From Pseudomonas sp. B33.4 (GTDB lineage: Bacteria > Pseudomonadota > Gammaproteobacteria > Pseudomonadales > Pseudomonadaceae), in the NCBI RefSeq assembly GCF_034555375.1, contig NZ_CP140706.1, positions 1,169,001-1,233,000 of the forward strand: a stretch of DNA of 64,000 bases. Reading direction: 5' to 3'. Below the pieces are notes generated by a model. It was not told the DNA's origin. It saw nothing but the letters and a program-made list of their open reading frames with translations, and searched no databases. Below, piece after piece: positions 44,912 through 54,652 of this stretch. Both the position numbers and the translations under genes were made by a program. The first letter of the stretch is position 1. Every line of letters begins with the position of its first letter.

Positions 44912-45949
44912 TCACACCCCGCTCGCCACGGTGTCGTGCAGCACAATCATCGCTTCCCGCGCCCAACGCGCGCTCAGGCGCTGGCCGGTCTGGTGTTGTG
45001 CGCTGCTGTCGATCCACTGATTGTTGGCGTGGCTGATGCTCAGGGTCTGGCCGTTTTCCAGCTTCAGTTCATAACGGGTGGCGCTGCCCTGATACTGGAT
45101 GTCGTGGAGCAGACCGCTGACTTCGATTTCGTGACTGGCGAGCGGGCCTTCGGCGAAACGCACGTGTTCCGGACGAATCGAAAACGGCTGCGGATGACCG
45201 CTGATTTCACGGGCCAGATCGCCGCGAATCACGTTCGAAGTGCCGACGAATTCAGCGACAAATGTGGTGGTCGGTTTCATGTATAGATTGCGCGGCGTGT
45301 CGACCTGTTCGATGCGGCCCTTGTTGAACACGGCGACGCGATCAGACATCGACAGCGCTTCGGTTTGATCGTGAGTGACGAAGATGAAGGTGATGCCGAG
45401 CTGGCGTTGCAGTTTCTTCAATTCGCTTTGCATTTGTTCGCGCAATTTCAAATCGAGCGCGCCCAGAGGTTCATCCAGCAACAGCACGCGCGGGCGATTG
45501 ACCAAGGCGCGGGCGAGGGCGACACGCTGGCGCTGACCACCGGATAATTGCACCGGTTTACGGGCGCCGTAACCGCCGAGGGCGACCATGTCCAAGGCTT
45601 CTTCGGCGCGTTTATGGCGCTCGGTTTTGCCGACCCCTTTGACCTTTAAACCATAGGCGACGTTGTCGAGGACGTTCATGTGCGGGAACAGTGCGTAATC
45701 CTGAAACACTGTGTTGACGTCTCGCTGGTACGGCGGCAAACCGGCCGCTTCGGCGCCGTGGATGCGGATCGAGCCGGTGCTCGGTTGTTCGAACCCGGCG
45801 ATCAGGCGCAGGCAGGTGGTTTTGCCCGAGCCGGAAGGGCCGAGCATGGAAAAGAACTCGCCGTCCTCGATATCGATGGAAACCCGGTCAACGGCCTTCA
45901 CGTCGCCGAACTGCCGGGAAACGTTGGTGAACTGGACTGCAAGCGTCAT
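44912..45949 (-). CDS. ydcT: ABC transporter ATP-binding protein (PotA/YdcT-like)
   Basis: A 345-residue ATPase. Walker A GPSGSGKTTCLRLIAG (about 38-53), Q-loop VFQDYALFPHM, signature QLSGGQRQRVALARAL, Walker B RVLLLDEPLGALD and the switch THDQTEAL are all present, followed by a TOBE domain (about 280-345). It drives uptake through YdcU/YdcV. Confidence 0.95.
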   Translation of the reverse strand: MTLAVQFTNVSRQFGDVKAVDRVSIDIEDGEFFSMLGPSGSGKTTCLRLIAGFEQPSTGSIRIHGAEAAGLPPYQRDVNTVFQDYALFPHMNVLDNVAYGLKVKGVGKTERHKRAEEALDMVALGGYGARKPVQLSGGQRQRVALARALVNRPRVLLLDEPLGALDLKLREQMQSELKKLQRQLGITFIFVTHDQTEALSMSDRVAVFNKGRIEQVDTPRNLYMKPTTTFVAEFVGTSNVIRGDLAREISGHPQPFSIRPEHVRFAEGPLASHEIEVSGLLHDIQYQGSATRYELKLENGQTLSISHANNQWIDSSAQHQTGQRLSARWAREAMIVLHDTVASGV

Positions 45950-46215
45950 GGTGCGGTGCTCCGGTAAAACGGGCTTTCAAAAAAGTCGTGTGTGCGTCGA
46001 AAAGATCGCAGCCTGCGGCAGCTCCTACAGTAGGTGTGCAGGGCGCTGAAATTGCTTTTAGCTCCCTCTCCCTCCGGGAGAGGGCGGGGGGTGAGGGTGG
46101 CTTTATTGGCCGTTACTCTGAGATCAAGAGCAAAGTCAAAAGCTACCCCCTCACCCCAGCCCTCTCCCCCAGGGGGGCGAGGGGGAAAGGGAGCTCGACC
46201 GAGTTGCTCCCGGGC
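45950..46215. other. Repeat-filled gap between ydcS and ydcT
   Basis: Contains a single family A REP unit (46000-46030) and two family C units (46063-46100 and 46145-46190) in opposite orientation. They separate the binding-protein gene from the rest of the operon, a layout that can raise binding-protein levels by stabilising its message. Confidence 0.75.
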
Positions 46216-47367
46216 TTAACGGCCGCCCATGATCGCGATGTAGTCCTGGGTCCAGCGGCTATACGGCACAAACTTGCCACCCTCAGCCTGCGGGGTTTTC
46301 CAGAAGGCGATCTTGTCGAACTGGTCGAAACCGTTGGTCTTGCAGCCTTCAGCGCCGAGCAATTCGCTCCCCTTGCACGCCGCTGGCACCGCCGGCAACG
46401 AACCAAACCACGCCGCCACATCACCCTGGACTTTCGGTTTCAGCGACCAGTCCATCCACTTGTACGCGCAGTTCGGGTGCTTGGCCTCGGCGTGCAACAT
46501 GGTGGTGTCGGCCCAGCCCGTAGCGCCTTCTTTCGGGATGGTCGAAGCAATCGGCTGCTTCTCGTTCATCAAACCGTTGACCTGATACGGCCAGGCGCTC
46601 GACGCCACCACGCCTTCGTTTTTGAAGTCGCTCATCTGCACCGTGGTGTCATGCCAGTAGCGGTGGATCAGCGGCTGCTGCGCGCGCAACAGATCGAGCA
46701 CGGCTTTGTACTGATCTTCGGTGAGTTGGTACGGGTCTTTGATGCCCAATTCAGGCTTGGTCGACTTCAGATACAGCGCCGCATCGGCGATGTAGATCGG
46801 CCCGTCATAGGCCTGCACGCGGCCCTTGTTCGGCTTGCCGTCGGGCAGATCCTGAGCGGTGAACACCACGTTCCAGCTGGTCGGTGCGGTCTTGAACACG
46901 TTGGTGTTGTACATCAACACATTCGGGCCCCACTGGTACGGGGTGCCGTAAGTCTGCTGGTTGACCACGTACCACGGCGCATCTTTCAGGCGCGGGTCGA
47001 GGGTGTTCCAGTTCGGAATCAACGCGGTGTTGATCGGTTGCACACGCTTGCCGACGATCAACCGCAGCGAGGCATCGCCCGACGCGGTGACCAGGTCGTA
47101 ACCGCCCTTGGCCATCAGGCTGACCATTTCATCCGAGGTTGCAGCGGTCTTCACATTGACCTTGCAGCCGGTTTCTTTTTCGAAACCGGTGACCCAGTCG
47201 TAAGCCTTGTCGCTCTCGCCACGTTCGATGTAACCCGGCCACGCAACGATATCCAGCTGACCTTCGCCAGCACCGACAGCCTTCAGTGGCTCTGCGGCTT
47301 GCAGGCTGGCGCTGGCCAGCAGGGCCGTGGTGATTGCACTGAGCAGTGCGGTCTTGTGCACGAACAT
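46216..47367 (-). CDS. ydcS: Periplasmic polyamine-type binding protein of the YdcSTUV transporter
   Basis: A 383-residue secreted protein with a signal peptide cleaved near ASLQAAEP (24-25). It closely follows E. coli YdcS as I remember it: IVAWPGYIERG, DWVTGFEKETGCKVNVKTAATSDEMVSLM, YDLVTASGDASLRLI, YWHDTTVQMSDFKNEGVVASSAWPYQ and the identical end YSRWTQDYIAIMGGR. The family binds spermidine/putrescine-like ligands; E. coli YdcS was also linked to polyhydroxybutyrate. First transporter gene of the block. Confidence 0.94.
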   Translation of the reverse strand: MFVHKTALLSAITTALLASASLQAAEPLKAVGAGEGQLDIVAWPGYIERGESDKAYDWVTGFEKETGCKVNVKTAATSDEMVSLMAKGGYDLVTASGDASLRLIVGKRVQPINTALIPNWNTLDPRLKDAPWYVVNQQTYGTPYQWGPNVLMYNTNVFKTAPTSWNVVFTAQDLPDGKPNKGRVQAYDGPIYIADAALYLKSTKPELGIKDPYQLTEDQYKAVLDLLRAQQPLIHRYWHDTTVQMSDFKNEGVVASSAWPYQVNGLMNEKQPIASTIPKEGATGWADTTMLHAEAKHPNCAYKWMDWSLKPKVQGDVAAWFGSLPAVPAACKGSELLGAEGCKTNGFDQFDKIAFWKTPQAEGGKFVPYSRWTQDYIAIMGGR

Positions 47368-47450
47368 GGTTGAACCCTCTTCTTTAAATTATGGTCGGGG
47401 CAGTTGTGAACGCGGTGAAGCATGCCGTTAACGGCTTGTTATTAGCGTAG

Positions 47451-48938
47451 TCAGAGATGCTGGCCGTGGCGGGCCATGATGTGCCGCACCACGCTGTAGT
47501 CCTGCAGCGAATCACTGGATAAGTCTTTGCCGTAACCGGAGCGCTTCAGCCCGCCGTGGAGCATTTCGCTGACCAGCATGAAATGGCTGTTGATCCAGGT
47601 GCAGCCGTACTGCAGGCGCGCGGCGACCTGCATGGCCTTGTCCAGATTCTGTGTCCACACCGACGAGGCGAGGCCGTATTCGGAGTCGTTGGCCCAGTCG
47701 ACGGCCTGCGCGAGTTCGTCGAAACGGGTCACGGTGACCACCGGGCCGAACACTTCGCGCTGGACGATTTCGTCGCTTTGTTTGCAACCGGCGAGCAAGG
47801 TCGGTTGATAGTAGAAACCGGCGCCGGAATGCACCGCCGCACCGGTCACCCGCTCAATGTGCGGCTGACCGAGTGCGCGTTCGACGAAACTGGCGACGCG
47901 GTCACGTTGACGGGTGCTGATCAGCGGGCCGATCTCGTTGTCGGCGTCGCGTTTGCCGGCGAAGCGCAGGCTGCTGACGGCGGCGCCAAGCTCTGCGACC
48001 AATTTGTCGTGGATCCCGGCCTGCGCGTAGATCCGGCACGCGGCGGTGCAATCCTGGCCGGCGTTGTAATAGCCGTAGGTGCGCACGCCTTCGACGACGG
48101 CTTGAATGTCGGCGTCGTTGCAGACGATCACCGGGGCTTTGCCGCCGAGTTCGAGGTGCGTGCGTTTCAGGGTTTTCGCGGCGGCTTGAAGAATCTTCTG
48201 GCCGGTGACGATATCGCCGGTCAGCGAGACCATGCGCACCTTCGCGTGGCCGACCAAATGGCTTCCGACACCTTCGCCACCACCGCAGATGATGTTGATC
48301 ACCCCGCGCGGAAGGATTTCGGCCAGCGCTGGCGCCAGTGCGAGGATCGACAGTGGTGTGTGTTCGGACGGTTTGAACACCAGCGTGTTGCCGGCGGCGA
48401 GGGCCGGGGCGATTTTCCATGCGGCCATCATGATCGGGTAGTTCCACGGCGCAATCGAAGCGACCACGCCAATCGGATCGCGCCGGACCATGCTGGTGTA
48501 GCCCGGCAGGTATTCACCGCTGAGCTGACCGGTCTGGCAGCGTACGGCGCCGGCGAAGAAGCGGAATACGTCGACGGTCGCCGTCAGATCGTCCTGACGT
48601 GCCAGGTGCAAAGGCTTGCCGCAGTTCAGCGATTCGAGGCGGGCGAGGTGATCAGCTTGTTTTTCGATGGCGTTGGCGATGTCCAGCAGCAGGCTGGAAC
48701 GTTGTTGCGGCGTGGTCCGTGACCACTCGGCGAAGGCGCGGTGGGCGGCGAGGATTGCGGCTTCGACTTGCTCGGTGCTGGCCTCGGCGATGTGCGTGAG
48801 GATTTCGCCGGTGGCCGGGTTGAGAATCGGCTCGACAAAACCTTCCCCGGCGACCAATTCGCCATCGATCAACAACGCGGTACACATCGGGGTTTGCGCG
48901 CCAGCCATTTTCCGCGATCTCTTTTCTTGTGTGGCCAT
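47451..48938 (-). CDS. Second gamma-aminobutyraldehyde dehydrogenase-type aldehyde dehydrogenase
   Basis: A 495-residue paralogue of the dehydrogenase at 41593, with a 17-residue N-terminal extension (MATQEKRSRKMAGAQTP). Catalytic Glu264 (THLELGGKAP) and Cys297 ([11 protein letters not shown]) are intact, and the C-terminal SEMLHGGLKRSGYGKDLSSDSLQDYS is the same subfamily. GGGAG five bases before the ATG. It stands between the LysR gene and ydcS, all on the minus strand, so it is probably the first enzyme of the regulated block. Confidence 0.9.
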   Translation of the reverse strand: MATQEKRSRKMAGAQTPMCTALLIDGELVAGEGFVEPILNPATGEILTHIAEASTEQVEAAILAAHRAFAEWSRTTPQQRSSLLLDIANAIEKQADHLARLESLNCGKPLHLARQDDLTATVDVFRFFAGAVRCQTGQLSGEYLPGYTSMVRRDPIGVVASIAPWNYPIMMAAWKIAPALAAGNTLVFKPSEHTPLSILALAPALAEILPRGVINIICGGGEGVGSHLVGHAKVRMVSLTGDIVTGQKILQAAAKTLKRTHLELGGKAPVIVCNDADIQAVVEGVRTYGYYNAGQDCTAACRIYAQAGIHDKLVAELGAAVSSLRFAGKRDADNEIGPLISTRQRDRVASFVERALGQPHIERVTGAAVHSGAGFYYQPTLLAGCKQSDEIVQREVFGPVVTVTRFDELAQAVDWANDSEYGLASSVWTQNLDKAMQVAARLQYGCTWINSHFMLVSEMLHGGLKRSGYGKDLSSDSLQDYSVVRHIMARHGQHL

Positions 48939-49039
48939 TGTTGCTCCCTGATATCGGGAGCCGACCGTCTTATAGATGCAGCAAGACTAGTGCGCGGCTC
49001 CGAGGTCGACAAATTCTAAATACTGAAGGCAGCGTTCGA

Positions 49040-49954
49040 TTAAATAGATGGCTTGCGTCCGCCGTGGGGTTGCTCGCGGGCGACGGTGAGAAATGGATCG
49101 ACCAGCGCCGGACGCGCGGTGCCACGGCGCCAGGCCAGACCGACGTCGAGGGTCTGGTTGAGGTCGGCGATCGGCCGCGCTTCGATGATGTCGCCCTCCA
49201 GTGACCACGGGCGATAAGTCATGTCCGGCTGAATCGACACGCCCAATCCGGCGGCGACAAGGCTTCGCACGGCCTCGGTGGACGCGGTTCTCAGAGTGAT
49301 TTTCGGTTGCAGCCCGGAACCGCGCCAGAAACGCTGGGCGTTGCGATCCATTTCATCGACGTTGAGTTGAATCAACGGCTCGCGGGCGACATCGGCGAGG
49401 TTGATGCTGTCGTGTTCCAGCAGTGGATGCTGGGCCGGGAGCCACAAACGGTGCGGTGAGTGGGTCAGTACTTCAGTCTGCAAAGCGTGGCGATCTTCGA
49501 GGTTGGAGAGGATCAACACGCCGACATCGATCTCGCCGCTGACCAGCAAATGTTCGATGTAAGGGCGCTCGTCTTCCATCACGCGGATTTCGACGTTGGG
49601 GTAGGCACGTTGAAACCGGGTAAGCAAATCTGCCAGGTAATAACCGGCGACCAGACTGGTCACGCCGACGATCAACTGCCCGGCAACCTGATCGGTGCTC
49701 TGTTGCAGGCTGCGCTTGGCGTTATCCACGGTCGCCAGAATCAGGTGCGCTTGGCGTAGGAATTGATGGCCCTGATGCGTAAGGGTCATGCCCTTGGCAT
49801 GGCGGCTGAACAGGCTGACGCCGATTTCCTCTTCCAGTTGCTGGATCGCCAGGGTCAGAGTCGATTGGGAAATGAATGCAGTTTGCGCGGCGGCGGAGAT
49901 CGAGCCGGTCTCGGCCACGGCGATGAAGTGACGGATCTGACGCAGGGTCATCAT
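49040..49954 (-). CDS. LysR-family transcriptional regulator
   Basis: A 304-residue LysR regulator. N-terminal winged helix (TLRQIRHFIAVAETGSISAAAQTAFISQSTLTLAIQQLEEEIGVSLFSRHAKGMTLT) and a two-lobed effector domain (from about 90; GQLIVGVTSLVAGYYLADLL). I use the first of two adjacent ATG codons (49954). It lies directly upstream of the second dehydrogenase and the ydc genes and probably controls them; unlike the usual pattern it runs in the same direction as its presumed targets. Divergent from the DUF533 gene. Confidence 0.9.
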   Translation of the reverse strand: MMTLRQIRHFIAVAETGSISAAAQTAFISQSTLTLAIQQLEEEIGVSLFSRHAKGMTLTHQGHQFLRQAHLILATVDNAKRSLQQSTDQVAGQLIVGVTSLVAGYYLADLLTRFQRAYPNVEIRVMEDERPYIEHLLVSGEIDVGVLILSNLEDRHALQTEVLTHSPHRLWLPAQHPLLEHDSINLADVAREPLIQLNVDEMDRNAQRFWRGSGLQPKITLRTASTEAVRSLVAAGLGVSIQPDMTYRPWSLEGDIIEARPIADLNQTLDVGLAWRRGTARPALVDPFLTVAREQPHGGRKPSI

Positions 49955-50132
49955 GAGAAGAGCTACCCAGTGGGCGGTTTTTATAGATTGGCCTGAGTGT
50001 ATATCTATTTTCACGAAGGGCTGCGGCAGGGCAAGCAACATCTGGAAGCACACTCGCAGGTCGGGCTGGGGCACTTTCGAACTAGGCTGGAGGCCTTATA
50101 GATCCGGATAACCCCTGTTTTGGAGGCGGAAC

Positions 50133-50855
50133 ATGAACACCCGTGGATTGCTCGATCAACTACTCAAATCCGGCCAGGATCTGTTGCAGAACAAGACTGG
50201 CGGAACGCAGAACAAATCGGCTGGCGGTGGCTTGGGCGGTTTGCTTGGCGGCGCTGCTGGCTCCGGTGGCCTCGGCAGTTTGCTGTCAGGTGCAGGTGGC
50301 GGTGCATTGGCGGCTGGCGCGATGGGCCTGCTGCTCGGTAACAAGAAGGTGCGCAAGGTCGGCGGTAAAGTTGCGATCTACGGCGGGCTCGCAGCGCTTG
50401 GCGTACTCGCCTACAAAGCCTACGGCAACTACAACGCCCAGAAAGGCACCGCACCGCAAACCGAACCGCAAACCCTCGACCGCTTGCCACCGGCACAAGC
50501 CGAGCAACACAGCCAGGCCATTCTCAAAGCGCTGGTCGCTGCTGCCAAAGCCGACGGCCACATCGATGACCGCGAACGCGAACTGATCGAAGGCGAATTC
50601 ACCAAGCTCGACAACGATCAGGAGCTACAGCACTGGCTGCACGCCGAACTCAACAAACCCCTCGACCCCACCGACGTCGCCCGCGCCGCGAGCACACCGG
50701 AGATGGCGGCAGAGATGTACATCGCCAGCGTGATGCTGGTGGATGAGGAGAACTTCATGGAGAAGAGCTATCTGGATGAACTGGCGCGGCAGTTGAAGCT
50801 GGAGCCGGGGTTGAAGGTGGAGTTGGAGAAGCAGGTGCGGCTGGCCTCTGTGTAG
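50133..50855 (+). CDS. DUF533 protein with TerB-like domain (YebE-like)
   Basis: A 240-residue protein. A glycine-rich low-complexity stretch (about 24-58, GGLGGLLGGAAGSGGLGSLLSGAGGG) and a membrane segment (about 76-95) precede a TerB-like helical domain (about 120-238; AILKALVAAAKADGHIDDRERELIEGEF, with acidic residues that could bind metal). This is the layout of DUF533/YebE inner-membrane proteins, whose function is unknown. TGGAGG ribosome site. Confidence 0.9.
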   Translation: MNTRGLLDQLLKSGQDLLQNKTGGTQNKSAGGGLGGLLGGAAGSGGLGSLLSGAGGGALAAGAMGLLLGNKKVRKVGGKVAIYGGLAALGVLAYKAYGNYNAQKGTAPQTEPQTLDRLPPAQAEQHSQAILKALVAAAKADGHIDDRERELIEGEFTKLDNDQELQHWLHAELNKPLDPTDVARAASTPEMAAEMYIASVMLVDEENFMEKSYLDELARQLKLEPGLKVELEKQVRLASV

Positions 50856-51225
50856 AGACGGCGTGCTTCAACAATCGCAAATCCTCTGTGGGAGCGAGGC
50901 TGCTCGCGAAAGCGCCGGGTCAGACGACATCGATGTTGACTGTTCCGGCCTCTTCGCGAGCAGGCTCGCTCCCACAGGTTATTCCGGCGTGCAGGGAGCC
51001 TGCTCGCGATGATGTTTCAGCCCTACTGCACAATTCATGGCCGATCTATCGCCCCTTTTTGCCATTATTCCACTGGTACGCCCACCCCAAATTATCGGAC
51101 AGTCCCACCCCAGAGCCTTGCCGCCAACCACGTCGGACAGGCCCGAGGGTTAAAAAGCGTCTTATAAATGAAACAGCGCCCTCGGCTATACTCCCCACAT
51201 TTCGACCTAGGCACGAGGACTCACT
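50856..51225. other. 370-base gap upstream of wspA, with family B repeats
   Basis: A family B REP pair occupies 50885-50978 and a further single arm (AGCCTGCTCGCGAT) lies at 50997-51010. The right half is AT-richer and should carry the wsp promoter; TATACT at 51187-51192 is a possible -10 with no clear -35. No gene seen. Confidence 0.6.
50885..51010. repeat. REP pair (family B) plus an extra arm
   Basis: CTGTGGGAGCGAGGCTGCTCGCG, its inverted copy ending CTCGCTCCCACAG at 50978, and a third partial arm at 50997-51010. Confidence 0.85.
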
Positions 51226-52848
51226 GTGAAGAACTGGACGTTGCGCCAACGCATTTTGGCGAGCTTTGCGGTGATTATCGCCATCATGCTGTTGATGGTT
51301 GTCGTCTCATATTCGCGACTGTTGAAAATTGAAGCCAGTGAAAACAGCGTGCGCGACGATGCGATTCCCGGCGTCTATTACAGCTCGATGATTCGCGGCG
51401 CGTGGGTCGACAGCTATCTGCAGACACAGGAACTGCTCGGGCTCAAGGAAGGCTTGGGGATTTCCAGCGAGGACGCGGCCGACTACAAGGCGTTCGAGGC
51501 GCGTTTGCAGGAGCAGATGGCCAACTATCGCAAGACCATGGCCACCGACGAGGACCGGACCGAGTTCGCCGCGTTCGAGAAGTACCACGATGCCTACATC
51601 CAGATTCAGGATGCCGTGCTGGATCTGCATAAACGCAATCTGGAAGCGGATGCGGTGAAGATGTTCCACGACAAGCTCACGCCCGCCTGGTATTCCGGGC
51701 GCATGAAGCTCAACGACATCATCGGCGAAAACAAGAAAGTCGCCGATCAGGCCATGGCCAATATTGACGACGCGGTAGCAGCGGCCAAAGTCAGCATGTT
51801 CATCTCCCTGCTGGTTGCTGTGCTGGCCGCCGGTCTTTGCGGTCTGTTGTTGATGCGCGCGATCATGGCGCCGATGAATCGCATCGTGGAAATCCTTGAA
51901 ACCATGCGCACTGGTGACCTCAGTTCGCGTCTGAATCTTGAGCGCAAGGACGAGTTCGGTGCGGTGGAAACCGGCTTCAACGACATGATGACCGAGCTGA
52001 CCGCGCTGGTGTCGCAAGCCCAGCGCTCGTCGGTGCAGGTGACCACCTCGGTGACGGAGATCGCCGCCACCTCCAAGCAACAGCAAGCCACCGCCACCGA
52101 AACCGCTGCGACGACCACCGAGATTGGCGCTACGTCCCGTGAGATTGCGGCCACGTCGCGCGACCTGGTACGCACCATGACCGAAGTGTCCACGGCCGCC
52201 GATCAGGCTTCGGTACTCGCCGGCTCCGGTCAGCAAGGCCTCGCGCGCATGGAAGACACCATGCATTCGGTGATGGGCGCGGCCGATCTGGTCAACGCCA
52301 AACTGGCGATCCTCAACGAGAAGGCCGGCAACATCAACCAAGTGGTGGTGACCATCGTCAAGGTTGCCGACCAGACCAACCTGTTGTCGCTCAACGCGGC
52401 GATTGAAGCCGAGAAGGCCGGTGAATACGGACGCGGTTTTGCGGTGGTTGCCACTGAAGTGCGACGTCTGGCGGATCAGACCGCTGTCGCCACTTACGAC
52501 ATCGAGCAAATGGTCCGCGAAATTCAGTCGGCGGTGTCTGCCGGGGTGATGGGCATGGACAAGTTCTCCGAAGAAGTGCGTCGCGGCATGTCCGAAGTGC
52601 AGCAGGTGGGCGAGCAACTGTCGCAGATCATCCATCAAGTGCAGGCGCTGGCGCCGCGGGTGTTGATGGTCAACGAGGGCATGCAGGCGCAGGCCACCGG
52701 GGCCGAGCAGATCAACCACGCGCTGGTGCAGTTGGGTGACGCCAGCAGCCAGACCGTCGAGTCGCTGCGTCAGGCCAGTTTCGCCATCGACGAACTGAGC
52801 CAGGTGGCCGTCGGGCTGCGCAGCGGCGTTTCGCGATTCAAAGTCTGA
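51226..52848 (+). CDS. wspA: Methyl-accepting chemotaxis protein, surface-sensing receptor WspA
   Basis: A 540-residue receptor. First membrane helix about 10-30, periplasmic four-helix domain about 31-188, second helix about 190-210, HAMP about 211-265, then the signalling domain with the conserved hairpin (VADQTNLLSLNAAIEAEKAGEYGRGFAVVATEVRRLADQTA). WspA senses surface contact and drives the WspE kinase. GTG start with GAGGAC seven bases upstream. Its stop overlaps wspB by one base; all seven genes to 59674 form the wsp operon. Confidence 0.96.
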   Translation: MKNWTLRQRILASFAVIIAIMLLMVVVSYSRLLKIEASENSVRDDAIPGVYYSSMIRGAWVDSYLQTQELLGLKEGLGISSEDAADYKAFEARLQEQMANYRKTMATDEDRTEFAAFEKYHDAYIQIQDAVLDLHKRNLEADAVKMFHDKLTPAWYSGRMKLNDIIGENKKVADQAMANIDDAVAAAKVSMFISLLVAVLAAGLCGLLLMRAIMAPMNRIVEILETMRTGDLSSRLNLERKDEFGAVETGFNDMMTELTALVSQAQRSSVQVTTSVTEIAATSKQQQATATETAATTTEIGATSREIAATSRDLVRTMTEVSTAADQASVLAGSGQQGLARMEDTMHSVMGAADLVNAKLAILNEKAGNINQVVVTIVKVADQTNLLSLNAAIEAEKAGEYGRGFAVVATEVRRLADQTAVATYDIEQMVREIQSAVSAGVMGMDKFSEEVRRGMSEVQQVGEQLSQIIHQVQALAPRVLMVNEGMQAQATGAEQINHALVQLGDASSQTVESLRQASFAIDELSQVAVGLRSGVSRFKV

Positions 52849-53384
52849 TGAGCGACATCATCGCCAAACGCAGCGCCGCGCAGGTGGCGAAGCCGGCGTT
52901 GTTCCTGCTGTTTCGCATCGGCAGCGAGCGTTACGCCCTGCGCGCCACCGAAGTCGCCGAAGTGTTGCCGCGCCTGCCGTTGAAACCGATTGCCCGCGCA
53001 CCGCAGTGGGTGGCTGGTGTATTCGCCTATCGCGGCGCGGTGGTGCCGGTGATTGACTTGAGTGCGTTGACCTTCGGCCATCCCGCCGAGGCGCGCACCA
53101 GCACGCGGCTGGTGCTGGTCAACTATCAGCCCGATGCATCGCAATCCGCGCAATGGCTCGGGCTGATTCTGGAACAGGCCACCGACACCCTGCGTTGCCA
53201 TCCTCAGGAATTCCAGCCTTACGGCCTCGACAACCGCGCGGCGCCGTACCTCGGCCCGGTGCGTGAAGATGCCCAGGGCTTGGTGCAATGGGTGCGGGTC
53301 AATGACTTGCTCGATGACGCCGTGCGTACTTTGCTGTTCCCCGATCCGCCGCTGAATCCGGCGCAGCTTGAGGCGCAGGCATGA
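52848..53384 (+). CDS. wspB: CheW-like coupling protein WspB
   Basis: A 178-residue CheW domain protein (FLLFRIGSERYALRATEVAEVLPRLPLKPIARAPQWVAGVFAYRGAVVPVIDLSAL). It couples WspA to WspE. It overlaps wspA by one base and wspC by four. Confidence 0.95.
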   Translation: MSDIIAKRSAAQVAKPALFLLFRIGSERYALRATEVAEVLPRLPLKPIARAPQWVAGVFAYRGAVVPVIDLSALTFGHPAEARTSTRLVLVNYQPDASQSAQWLGLILEQATDTLRCHPQEFQPYGLDNRAAPYLGPVREDAQGLVQWVRVNDLLDDAVRTLLFPDPPLNPAQLEAQA

Positions 53385-54652
53385 GCAGCGACCAGCGCTT
53401 TTTCGACTTCCTCAAGGAACGCATCGGCCTCGATGTTACATCGGTGGGCCCGGCGATCATCGAGCGCGCTGTGCGCCAGCGCACGACACTCTCGCAAGCG
53501 GCGCATGCCGATGAGTATTGGCACTTGCTGCAAGGCTCGCGGGACGAGCAACAGGCGCTGATCGAAGCGGTGATTGTCCCGGAAACGTGGTTTTTCCGTT
53601 ACCCGGAATCCTTCGCCACGCTCGGCAAGCTGGCGCGCAATCGCCTCGCCGAGCTGAATAACATGCGCGCGCTGCGCATCCTCAGCCTGCCGTGTTCCAC
53701 CGGCGAAGAACCCTATTCGATTGCCATGGCCTTGCTCGATGCCGGGCTCAAGCCGCATCAGTTCAAGGTCGACGGCATGGACGTCAGCCCGCTGTCGGTG
53801 GAGAAAGCGCGGCGTGCGTTGTATGGCAAGAATTCGTTTCGCGGTCAGGATCTGGACTTTCGCGACCGGCATTTCACGTCTGAGCAAGAAGGCCATCGAG
53901 TCAATGACGATGTGCGTGAGCAGGTGCGTTTGCAGGTCGGCAATGTGCTCGATCCGACGCTGCTGGCCAGCGAGCCGGCGTTCGATTTCGTGTTCTGCCG
54001 CAACCTGCTGATCTATTTCGATCAGCCAACGCAAAAACTGGTGTTCGAGGTGCTCAAACGCCTGACTCATTTCGACGGCGTGCTGTTTATCGGCCCGGCC
54101 GAGGGCAGTCTGCTCGGACGTTTGGGCATGCGTTCAATCGGTATCCCGCAGTCGTTTGCGTTCAGTCGCCACAGTGATCCGCACCCCGAGCCGTTGCCAA
54201 CGCCTAAACCCGTCACGTTGCCTGTCAGCCTGCCGCCACGCAGCACACCGCCAGCGGTGGTGCGCCAGCGACCGTTTGCCTCCGTGACGCCACTGTCGAT
54301 TGCCAGCAAAGGCGCGAACCCGGATGCGGCAACCCTGCTGGCCAATATCGCCGCACTGGCCAACGAAGGCAAAAGCGCCGAAGCCCGGGCCACCTGTGAA
54401 CAGTATTTGCGCAGCCACGAACCGGTGGCTCAGGTGTTTTACTGGCTCGGCTTGCTCAGCGATGTCGCCGGTCTGACTCTCGAAGCCCAAGGGTTCTATC
54501 GCAAGGCGTTGTACCTCGAACCGCAACATCCCGAAGCCTTGATGCACCTGGCCGCGTTGTTGCAGGCCCAGGGCGACACGGCGGGTGCCAGACGATTACA
54601 GGAGCGCGCCGCCCGCAGCGGCCGCACCGCCGACAGTGAGCGTAAACGATGA
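53381..54652 (+). CDS. wspC: CheR-type receptor methyltransferase with TPR, WspC
   Basis: A 423-residue protein. CheR methyltransferase domain (about 1-265; ETWFFRYPESFATL, SLPCSTGEEPYSIAMALLDAG for SAM binding, FDFVFCRNLLIYFD), a proline-rich linker (about 268-300) and C-terminal TPR repeats (about 310-420; FYWLGLLSDVAGLTLEAQGFYRKALYLEPQHPEALMHLAALL). It methylates WspA and so raises kinase output. Confidence 0.95.
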   Translation: MSSDQRFFDFLKERIGLDVTSVGPAIIERAVRQRTTLSQAAHADEYWHLLQGSRDEQQALIEAVIVPETWFFRYPESFATLGKLARNRLAELNNMRALRILSLPCSTGEEPYSIAMALLDAGLKPHQFKVDGMDVSPLSVEKARRALYGKNSFRGQDLDFRDRHFTSEQEGHRVNDDVREQVRLQVGNVLDPTLLASEPAFDFVFCRNLLIYFDQPTQKLVFEVLKRLTHFDGVLFIGPAEGSLLGRLGMRSIGIPQSFAFSRHSDPHPEPLPTPKPVTLPVSLPPRSTPPAVVRQRPFASVTPLSIASKGANPDAATLLANIAALANEGKSAEARATCEQYLRSHEPVAQVFYWLGLLSDVAGLTLEAQGFYRKALYLEPQHPEALMHLAALLQAQGDTAGARRLQERAARSGRTADSERKR

